20,553 bases of DNA from an uncultured Mycoplasmatota bacterium. Its GTDB lineage: Bacteria; Bacillota_I; Bacilli_A; RF39; UBA660. The DNA is taken from contig UWSL01000012.1 of assembly GCA_900552975.1 (NCBI GenBank), forward strand, positions 1 through 20,553, given 5' to 3'. How positions within the stretch are numbered: position 1 is the first letter of the stretch; each line of letters opens with the position of its first letter. The notes under the pieces were generated by a model. It did no database searches. It was not told where the DNA came from and saw nothing but the letters and a program-made list of their open reading frames with translations. Made by a program: the position numbers and the translations under genes. Shown in pieces: positions 14,868 to 20,553 of this stretch.

Positions 14868-15838
14868 TTCATCACCTCGATACTTATAGCGTGAGTTATT
14901 GAAGGAATTGATTTTTTTAAATTAACCATTAAAGGATTGTGTAAAGAGCCAGTTGCTAATAAAAGAATCTTTTTGTATTTTTTTTCAGTAAGTAATTTGG
15001 TAAATAGGATTAGTGGCATAACAACTGGTCCACTACCTCCTTGGTTAGTATTTTGATCTTCTTTATAGATAATACTAGCTGCGTCAAAGTAGTTTGGTAA
15101 ATTATAATTATAATCATTTTTTATTAATCGCTGAAATATTTTACTTCCTAAAAGGCCAAGATCACCAGTTACTATCACATCATAATAATTAACATCTCTA
15201 TTTAGATCTGTAAGGTGTTCATGAAGCGTTAATGCTGCACTTGGAGCCATAATTGCTCCCATATTAGATGCATCTTTAATTCCGTAGTCAACTACTTTTC
15301 CTATCGTTGATGATTCTATTTTATATGGAGTTTTTTCATTTGTTAATAAACAAGCTGCCCCACCGGTAGTCGTAAACGTTGAATATATTTTACGAACAGC
15401 TCCATATTCTATAGGAAAACGATATTGTCTTTCAGCATTCAGATTGTGACTCGACGTAATACAAATGCCATTTTTAATCATTTTGGCTTCAAGAAAGTTA
15501 GCTAATATAAGAAGTGCTTCATTAAAGGTGGAACATGCATTGTAAACTCCTAAAAAAGGAATTTTCTTATTGGCTAAGTTATAACTTGTAATAACTGATT
15601 GATCAATAAGATCACCACCTATAACTAAATTAATATCGGAAGCTGCCATTTTGTTTTTTTTCAACAGATTATTTAAACAATAATTTTGCATTTTTATTTC
15701 AGCCTCTTCAAGATTTTCTTCATCATAATAATAATCTTTTATAGAATTAGGAAATTTTATATTTCCTTCCTTTTCTTTTGGACCTACTATTGTACAATAG
15801 TCTTTTATGTAAACATCATTATATTTAAAACTAGCCAT
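14864..15838 (-). CDS. spoVAD: Stage V sporulation protein AD
   Basis: 324 residues, slightly shorter than the Bacillus protein (about 338). It has a thiolase-like fold: Val-Ile-Gly-Gly-Asp-Leu-Ile-Asp-Gln, the Tyr-Asn-Ala-Cys-Ser-Thr-Phe loop that corresponds to the thiolase active site, and Val-Thr-Gly-Asp-Leu-Gly-Leu near the C-terminal third. SpoVAD binds dipicolinic acid and feeds it to the SpoVAC/SpoVAE membrane parts in the spore. It overlaps spoVAC by 8 bp at its start and spoVAE by 4 bp at its end. Confidence 0.95.
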   Translation of the reverse strand: MASFKYNDVYIKDYCTIVGPKEKEGNIKFPNSIKDYYYDEENLEEAEIKMQNYCLNNLLKKNKMAASDINLVIGGDLIDQSVITSYNLANKKIPFLGVYNACSTFNEALLILANFLEAKMIKNGICITSSHNLNAERQYRFPIEYGAVRKIYSTFTTTGGAACLLTNEKTPYKIESSTIGKVVDYGIKDASNMGAIMAPSAALTLHEHLTDLNRDVNYYDVIVTGDLGLLGSKIFQRLIKNDYNYNLPNYFDAASIIYKEDQNTNQGGSGPVVMPLILFTKLLTEKKYKKILLLATGSLHNPLMVNLKKSIPSITHAISIEVMK

Positions 15839-16259
15839 TTAAAACCACCTTTACTAAAGTTAAAATTATGGCAAAAACAATACCATATAATAAAACTGAA
15901 CCAGCTAATTTAAAAGTATTTGATCCCATATTTAAAAAGCCTTCTCTTTTATAATCGATTATACAACTAGAAACAGAATGAGCAAAACCGGTAATTGGAA
16001 TAATTAAACCACATTTTAATTTACTAAATAGATTATCAGCGCATCCTAAAGCAGTAAAAAAGGCTGTGATAACAATTAAAATTAGTAAAGTAAAGGAAAT
16101 AGCTAAATCTTGTCGATAGTATATGAGCATTCTCAAATATATAAAATTACTTATTAGACCGATAATTCCTCCTATTATGAATGCTACTAGCATGTTAGCT
16201 AATTTATTTTCTTTGGGAGTTAATTCTTCGACTAATTGCTGATATTTTTTCTTATTCAT
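15831..16259 (-). CDS. spoVAC: Stage V sporulation protein AC
   Basis: 142 residues. The N-terminal Asn-Lys-Lys-Lys-Tyr-Gln-Gln-Leu cytoplasmic segment is followed by several membrane helices, with the family motif Ile-Thr-Gly-Phe-Ala-His-Ser-Val in the middle. It forms the mechanosensitive dipicolinate channel part of the spore membrane. Start ATG after GGAGGC. It starts 24 bp after the sigma factor gene, so it is co-transcribed with it. Confidence 0.95.
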   Translation of the reverse strand: MNKKKYQQLVEELTPKENKLANMLVAFIIGGIIGLISNFIYLRMLIYYRQDLAISFTLLILIVITAFFTALGCADNLFSKLKCGLIIPITGFAHSVSSCIIDYKREGFLNMGSNTFKLAGSVLLYGIVFAIILTLVKVVLNG

Positions 16260-16283
16260 ATTACGCCTCCATTGTTATTATGA

Positions 16284-16925
16284 TTAGGAAGCTAGATAAT
16301 TATACATTTTATTTAAACTCTTTTTTTCATAACGTGAAACTTTTACTTGAGATAAACCAAGTATTTTAGCCGTTTCACTTTGAGTATAATCTTTAAAATA
16401 ACGATAATTAATAATTTGTTTTTCTTCTTGATTTAAAACATTTAAAGAATCTCTAACATCAATGATATTATCTTTTGATATTCTAACTTCGTTACTTATT
16501 GTTTCATATAATGGACGTTCCTCTTCTAAATCTAGACTCATAATGGTATTGGTACTCTGGTATATTAAGGCAATGGTTGATTCTGGTATTTCTAAATATA
16601 ATGATAATTCTTCACTCGAAGGTAAACGTTCTAATTTTTGGGCTAACAAATATTTAGTTTGTTCTATTTTTTTATATAATTTTAAGACATCTTTATTTAG
16701 TTTAATTGATCGAAGACTACTTGCTAGTTCATACATTTCACCATAAATATATGGATAAGCATAAGTAGTAAATTTACTACTAGAATCGGGTTGGTAGTTA
16801 TTATAAGCTTTAATAAGACCAATAACTCCAGCTTGATATAAGTCTTCTTTGGGAATGTCATAAAATTTGGTTGTTAATTTATAAATAAGTTTTTCATGTA
16901 ATGTTATTATCTTTTCAATATCCAT
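16284..16925 (-). CDS. sigF: Sporulation sigma factor (SigF/SigG type)
   Basis: 213 residues of the sigma-70 family without region 1. Region 2 reads Glu-Asp-Leu-Tyr-Gln-Ala-Gly-Val-Ile-Gly-Leu-Ile and Phe-Thr-Thr-Tyr-Ala-Tyr-Pro-Tyr-Ile-Tyr-Gly-Glu; region 3 Leu-Pro-Ser-Ser-Glu-Glu-Leu; region 4 Gln-Ser-Glu-Thr-Ala-Lys-Ile-Leu-Gly-Leu-Ser-Gln-Val-Lys-Val-Ser-Arg, the helix-turn-helix that reads the -35. Its position directly before spoVAC-AD-AE matches the Bacillus order sigF-spoVA, which favours SigF over SigG; the sequence alone does not settle it. Unusually, spoIIAA and spoIIAB (its phosphorylation switch) are not next to it. Start after AGGTGATAAT. Confidence 0.85.
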   Translation of the reverse strand: MDIEKIITLHEKLIYKLTTKFYDIPKEDLYQAGVIGLIKAYNNYQPDSSSKFTTYAYPYIYGEMYELASSLRSIKLNKDVLKLYKKIEQTKYLLAQKLERLPSSEELSLYLEIPESTIALIYQSTNTIMSLDLEEERPLYETISNEVRISKDNIIDVRDSLNVLNQEEKQIINYRYFKDYTQSETAKILGLSQVKVSRYEKKSLNKMYNYLAS

Positions 16926-17012
16926 ATTATCACCTGTTAAATAGAATATAGAGTTATTTTTTAATTTTTTAAACAGGTTCGACAGAATAAGAAAAAAGAA
17001 GATGACATAAAT

Positions 17013-17043
17013 AAAAAAATACTGTAAATATTATTACAGTATT
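17013..17043 (-). terminator. Intrinsic terminator after surface protein
   Basis: On the minus strand AATACTGTAA pairs with TTACAGTATT around a six-base loop, followed by a T-run. The stop codon (17044-17042) overlaps the stem. Confidence 0.85.
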
Positions 17044-18427
17044 ATTTAGTATCAATCGTATATGGATTTTCTTTAGTACCTTGACCAGATACAGAAACAG
17101 TTGATTCTATATTTATTACCGGACGAACACTATAGCTTTGATTAGTTGGAGTTTCAAGTAATTGACCATCAGCAGTTACATAGTATATATAAGCTCGATA
17201 GTTATAGTATTCTGCTGGACTCATTGTAAAATAGTTATAACCAGTATATAAATAGTAATTATAATTAGGAACACCATTTACTCCACCCGCTAAAGCAACT
17301 TCATCAGCACTAAGTAAACCAATTTTTTCTTTATAGTTTCCACCAAAATCATTGTTGGTACTAGGACAAACTAAACTTGGTGTTTTAGCAGCTGTTAATC
17401 TTTGATAGCTACCGAAGTATGTATGATAATTTTGAATGGTAGTTGATGAGTCATTACATAAAGAAGATGTGGCAACAAATTTATCGAGACCTTTTGATGT
17501 AATGTTATTGTTGTACCATTCTTGTAAATAGTTAGAAATGTCGTTATTGATTGGCTCATTGTTATAAATATATTTTAGACCGGTGTAATCAATAGCGGTA
17601 TTATTTTTGCTATATGCTGCAATGCCAATCGTCTCATCTAAAACTAAACGAACTGTTTTATCTCCGTTTATACGAACAATACGCCATAGATTGTCAGCAA
17701 ATGATACGTAGTTATTTTGAACATTTCCACGATAATAGAATACCTCACCATCATTGTCTTCAGTTTTGTTTAGACCTTCGTCTAGAGTTGCTACAGTAGC
17801 AAAATTTGGATTTTTTTTGTCATCAGTCGGACGATCATATGAAAGAATTGTCTCACTAAAAGTTGGTTTGATAGAAGATTCGGTATCAATTAGTTCAAAT
17901 TTAGCATTAAAATACTCTTCTGGTTTAATATTTGGCATTTTCTTTTCATTAAACCATAATTTTATATTAGTTCGAACTGTTTCATTAGGATTTACTTTTA
18001 CTAGACCTATTAATTTGCTTGTTTTTATTTCTTTATCAGTTGTTTTAGTACTAGTTAAATTATTATAGTTAATAACATCTTGTTCGATATTACCACTAGC
18101 CATTATAGTAAGTCCATCAGTGTTAATAGTATTTTTTTTAGTTATATTTAATCTTAATTGTAGTTCTTTAGTATTGGCACAGATATTAGTGACAGTGATA
18201 GTCATCGGGCTAGTTTCTTTGCCATCTTCATCAACTAGTGGTTTAATATTTGTTTTTTCGATAGTATCACCATTTGAAAAATATATTTTAAAACAATTTA
18301 AAGTTTCTGATTGTAATTTATCTTCTTTTCGAGTTGATATCCATAAGCCGTAGCTGGTAGAAATGATTAAAGAAATAATAAACATACAACCAATAATAAC
18401 TAAAGTTATAATATATTTTTTCTTCAT
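17042..18427 (-). CDS. Exported surface protein with SVRP-type C-terminal domain
   Basis: 461 residues. Lys-rich start and a hydrophobic helix (6-27) with Thr-Ser-Tyr-Gly-Leu-Trp after it, as in TasA-like exported proteins. A middle beta-rich part (about 40-190) has Thr-Val-Thr-Asn-Ile-Cys. The C-terminal half has Asn-Leu-Trp-Arg-Ile-Val-Arg-Ile-Asn-Gly-Asp (about 250), and near the end Tyr-Ser-Val-Arg-Pro-Val-Ile-Asn-Ile and Gly-Thr-Lys-Glu-Asn-Pro-Tyr-Thr, a layout I know from surface proteins in uncultured Bacilli and similar to DUF6273. Location: outside, membrane-bound. Function unknown. Own sigma-A promoter (18464-18492), AGGAG site and terminator, so it is monocistronic. Confidence 0.75.
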   Translation of the reverse strand: MKKKYIITLVIIGCMFIISLIISTSYGLWISTRKEDKLQSETLNCFKIYFSNGDTIEKTNIKPLVDEDGKETSPMTITVTNICANTKELQLRLNITKKNTINTDGLTIMASGNIEQDVINYNNLTSTKTTDKEIKTSKLIGLVKVNPNETVRTNIKLWFNEKKMPNIKPEEYFNAKFELIDTESSIKPTFSETILSYDRPTDDKKNPNFATVATLDEGLNKTEDNDGEVFYYRGNVQNNYVSFADNLWRIVRINGDKTVRLVLDETIGIAAYSKNNTAIDYTGLKYIYNNEPINNDISNYLQEWYNNNITSKGLDKFVATSSLCNDSSTTIQNYHTYFGSYQRLTAAKTPSLVCPSTNNDFGGNYKEKIGLLSADEVALAGGVNGVPNYNYYLYTGYNYFTMSPAEYYNYRAYIYYVTADGQLLETPTNQSYSVRPVINIESTVSVSGQGTKENPYTIDTK

Positions 18428-18463
18428 TCTATCGGCTCCTTACTATCATCATCTTATGTATTA

Positions 18464-18492
18464 AATATAATATATATGTTTTTTAGAGTCAA
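18464..18492 (-). promoter_or_regulatory. Sigma-A promoter of surface protein gene
   Basis: -35 TTGACT (18492-18487), 17-bp spacer, -10 TATATT (18469-18464), about 36 bp upstream of ATG 18427. The strongest housekeeping promoter I see in the window. Confidence 0.6.
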
Positions 18493-18574
18493 TATTTTGT
18501 AAACAATTAACTAAATTAGTATTTTTTACTAGACACATGTCTTTTTCCTTTGACAAATTGCTTGACATTTTATG

Positions 18575-18603
18575 AAAAAAAAAGACAACTATAAATTTAG
18601 TTG
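18575..18603 (-). terminator. Intrinsic terminator after the phospholipase C-like gene
   Basis: On the minus strand CAACTA pairs with TAGTTG around a six-base loop, followed by TC and nine T. The stop codon (18599-18597) is inside the hairpin. Confidence 0.8.
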
Positions 18604-19226
18604 CTGTTAATGTTTAACATTTGAATGTCTTTTATTATGTATTTTACGCTATTAGATATAAACTCATAAATGTCACTTGTATCAAAAATAAATGTTTTTT
18701 CTTCTTTTGCTTCTTTTAATATAAGACTTAACTTGTCAATTAAAACAGGCAGTTTATTAATAGGAATTTCACTGATGGAACTTTTAGGCAAAGGAAATTC
18801 ATTAAAGAAAAGGTCTAAAGATAAGTTATAATGATCAATCAAGTCAATATTAATATTTGTATAATCATCGTAAATAACACTACGGATAGCTGAGTACGTT
18901 AAAGCTTTCTTTTCTTTATCATGAGTGTAACGAGATATATAATTATTTATATAGTCTCTAAACCAATATTTATCTGTAAGTAAATGGATAAAATAGCCCA
19001 TTGTAAAAGGATTATTTAACTCTTGACGATATTTTTTTAAGAAGCGATCAATGTTTGGAAGATCATCTTCATTGGAATGATCCAGAAAATGAGATATTTC
19101 TTTTGTTTCACCTAATTCCTTAGACAAATCGGGAGCAATAGAACCTAACAAAAGATATCTTTCATCCATTTGTAAATATTTATTAACTTCTTTTGCAATA
19201 CATAAATGCATTATTGCTGATGCCAT
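18597..19226 (-). CDS. Zinc-dependent phospholipase C-like protein
   Basis: 209 residues. The N-terminus has Met-Ala-Ser-Ala-Ile-Met-His7-Leu, then Leu-Leu-Gly-Ser-Ile-Ala-Pro-Asp33, His46-Phe-Leu-Asp-His50 and Phe-Thr-Met-Gly-Tyr-Phe-Ile-His81-Leu-Leu-Thr-Asp85. This spacing of His and Asp matches the zinc-binding layout of the Zn-dependent phospholipase C fold seen in small proteins of Firmicutes. There is no signal peptide, so it is likely cytoplasmic, and its true substrate may not be a phospholipid. The start has AGGTGATAAT, identical to that of the sigma factor gene. It ends in a terminator; the thioredoxin-like gene is 45 bp upstream. Confidence 0.75.
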   Translation of the reverse strand: MASAIMHLCIAKEVNKYLQMDERYLLLGSIAPDLSKELGETKEISHFLDHSNEDDLPNIDRFLKKYRQELNNPFTMGYFIHLLTDKYWFRDYINNYISRYTHDKEKKALTYSAIRSVIYDDYTNINIDLIDHYNLSLDLFFNEFPLPKSSISEIPINKLPVLIDKLSLILKEAKEEKTFIFDTSDIYEFISNSVKYIIKDIQMLNINSN

Positions 19227-19271
19227 ATTATCACCTATTTTATTATAACATAATCAATAAATTTTTTAAAA

Positions 19272-19511
19272 TCAATGATTTATCTTTATTAATTTAACAA
19301 TTTCTTTAGTTGATATTAATTTGCCTTCAAGAGCTAATGTATCATTTATATATAAACTTGGATATTCTTTTACTTTATATTTTTTTATAATATCGGTTCG
19401 ATTAATATTAATAATTGTAATACCAAAATCAACTTTATTCGCTGCTGATAGAACTCGTTTTTTTAATTCTAGACCTTTTTCAGTATTGGGATCAATAATT
19501 TTAATATAAAT
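19272..19511 (-). CDS. Small thioredoxin-fold protein, ATT start, no CXXC
   Basis: 79 codons reading Ile-Lys-Ile-Ile-Asp-Pro-Asn-Thr-Glu-Lys-Gly-Leu-Glu-Leu, Ile-Thr-Ile-Ile-Asn-Ile-Asn, Val-Lys-Glu-Tyr-Pro-Ser-Leu-Tyr-Ile-Asn-Asp (cis-Pro region) and a last helix, to TGA at 19272. Same layout as the protein at 1381-1614, including absence of the Cys pair (here Asp-Pro-Asn-Thr-Glu-Lys). No ATG, GTG or TTG codon exists anywhere between the upstream stop (TAA 19514-19512) and the conserved core, and the whole frame has no Met. ATT 19511-19509 stands 4 bp after AAGAAGGTGAT, a good ribosome site. Alternatively, a pseudogene whose start has decayed, but the frame is otherwise clean. Confidence 0.6.
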   Translation of the reverse strand: MYIKIIDPNTEKGLELKKRVLSAANKVDFGITIININRTDIIKKYKVKEYPSLYINDTLALEGKLISTKEIVKLIKINH

Positions 19512-19583
19512 TTAAATCACCTTCTTTATAACTTCAGTAATATTATTACTTGTTTATGAAGATATGATGAAATTAAAATGAAA

Positions 19584-20552
19584 TTATAAATTTATTAAAG
19601 CAATATTAGTGTCGCTATATTTATTTTTAGAATTAATTAAGTTATTTAAATATAATAATGACTTAGAAAATTCTTTAGTTAAAATATTTAATTTTTCTTC
19701 TTGCTCAAAGTATAATTTTAGAGTACGAGATATTTCTGGTATGTAACAATTAATAATATCTTTTATTTTGATAAACTCGATATTGTTAAATTTTATTGAA
19801 TGTAAATCATTATTTTCTAAATAAGTAATATTTTGACAAGAAATAAAGTTTTTAACGGTTAGTAAGTCTTCTTTTTTAGTAATTTTATTAATAACTATTT
19901 TAGCTAGAGTACGATAATAAGCTACTTCAGAAAGATAATTAAAATAGTCATGGTATGATATTTTACAATCATGATTATTATTTTCTAGATAAGCAAAACT
20001 AATGGCATAATACGAGTTATTTAAGGTAGCACCACTAGCAATTGGTGAACCAAATTTTTCAATCCAATCAGGATGCTCTTTTTTTATTTCATTTAAAATT
20101 TTTATTTTAAGAGGTAAATCATTTTTACTTGCATAAAGAATAGTACGATCTTTGTTAACACCTAAATGATTAAGACCTACCATATGATAAGATAGATTAT
20201 TATTAATACATTTATAGATATATTCTCCTAAAAAAAGTCCTGTTTCTTCGCTATTAGAAGTATTAATATATATTTTTAAATCAAATGGTTCATTACGATA
20301 TGTAAATAAATTGTAATTATCAAGACCAATATTATCTTTAGTAAATTCAATAGTTGTCAAAGTTTTACTTAAGAAGTAATAAATATGATAGTTAATGTTT
20401 AAATTGTTTATTATTTCTGTTTGATTAATACCTTCTTTAATATTTTTTACAAAAATAAATAATTGTTTTGTAGTTAAGTTCTTGATTAATTCGTAATCTT
20501 TATCATTTAAATTAAATGATATATTTTGATTTAAATCTTCAAAGCAATAATT
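19584..20552 (-). CDS. Unrecognised large protein, 5' end outside window
   Basis: The frame is open from the right window edge to TAA at 19584 (322 residues visible); a TTG at 20360 is internal, not the start, since the frame runs on upstream with a regular composition (Asn-Asp-Lys-Asp-Tyr-Glu-Leu-Ile-Lys-Asn-Leu). Features: a short helix-rich N-terminal part, a middle part with Tyr-His-Met-Val-Gly-Leu and Asp-Arg-Thr-Ile-Leu-Tyr, then Glu-His-Pro-Asp-Trp-Ile, Gly-Ser-Pro-Ile-Ala-Ser-Gly and a Tyr-rich segment, and a helical C-terminus. No membrane segment. The middle recalls the lysine/tyrosine-rich layout of HopA1-type proteins, but this is too weak to name it. Confidence 0.5.
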   Translation of the reverse strand, partial: NYCFEDLNQNISFNLNDKDYELIKNLTTKQLFIFVKNIKEGINQTEIINNLNINYHIYYFLSKTLTTIEFTKDNIGLDNYNLFTYRNEPFDLKIYINTSNSEETGLFLGEYIYKCINNNLSYHMVGLNHLGVNKDRTILYASKNDLPLKIKILNEIKKEHPDWIEKFGSPIASGATLNNSYYAISFAYLENNNHDCKISYHDYFNYLSEVAYYRTLAKIVINKITKKEDLLTVKNFISCQNITYLENNDLHSIKFNNIEFIKIKDIINCYIPEISRTLKLYFEQEEKLNILTKEFSKSLLYLNNLINSKNKYSDTNIALINL

Positions 20553-20553
20553 A

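Noticed and set aside
20358..20360. TTG start for the right-edge gene
   Set aside because: The frame continues upstream to the window edge with coding-like composition.
1..20553. CRISPR array, insertion sequence, phage or defence island
   Set aside because: No regular short repeats with spacers, no transposase or integrase motifs, and no known defence genes; the NERD protein alone is not enough.

Overview
The window comes from an AT-rich, low-GC Firmicute that carries endospore genes. Gene content (a sporulation sigma factor followed by spoVAC, spoVAD and spoVAE; scpA and scpB), very AT-rich codon use, AGGTGAT-type ribosome binding sites and SVRP-type surface proteins fit an uncultured gut Bacilli lineage of the RF39/Erysipelotrichia type. 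That placement is inference. TGG is used for Trp and TGA ends genes, so the genetic code is standard. Every gene except one HD-domain hydrolase (9400-10215) lies on the minus strand.

Left part (1-4140): a gene graveyard. Positions 1-1380 have visibly higher GC (a hand count of one line gives about 40%, against about 20% in a typical line further right) and encode a lipoprotein open at the window edge. It is fused in frame, through a shared Phe-Lys-Lys-Ile-Leu stretch, to the end of a small thioredoxin-fold protein belonging to the AT-rich genome. This looks like a chimeric assembly join or a very recent insertion. Next come an internally deleted carbohydrate-binding (DUF4353-like) membrane protein, a frameshifted and truncated histidine kinase, a frameshifted response regulator, the C-terminal half of CutA, and an N-terminal piece of an AraC-type regulator.

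Middle (4191-11134): HAD phosphatase and DHH phosphoesterase (intact pair); a TetR-type regulator without its DNA-binding domain, abutting a frameshifted small membrane protein; a membrane-anchored hypothetical; a NERD-zinc ribbon protein; a ketopantoate-reductase-like pseudogene; a GNAT acetyltransferase; then an HD hydrolase convergent with a Ppx/GppA-like phosphatase across a bidirectional terminator.

Right part (11263-20553): a compact, healthy region. It holds tRNA-Leu(CAA); a tight operon of an extracellular-domain membrane protein, scpA, scpB and a pentapeptide-repeat protein (chromosome segregation); the operon sigma factor-spoVAC-spoVAD-spoVAE (spore dipicolinate transport); an anchored surface protein with its own promoter and terminator; a zinc-dependent phospholipase C-like protein; a second small thioredoxin-fold gene; and a large unrecognised gene cut by the right edge.

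The main points for a second look are: two small thioredoxin-like paralogues that seem to start at ATT and lack CXXC; a three-fold direct repeat of exactly 22-bp period upstream of one of them; the sporulation sigma gene without spoIIAA/spoIIAB next to it; and the cluster of broken genes, which is either real genome decay or an assembly artefact. I did not find a clear new multi-gene defence or biosynthetic system.
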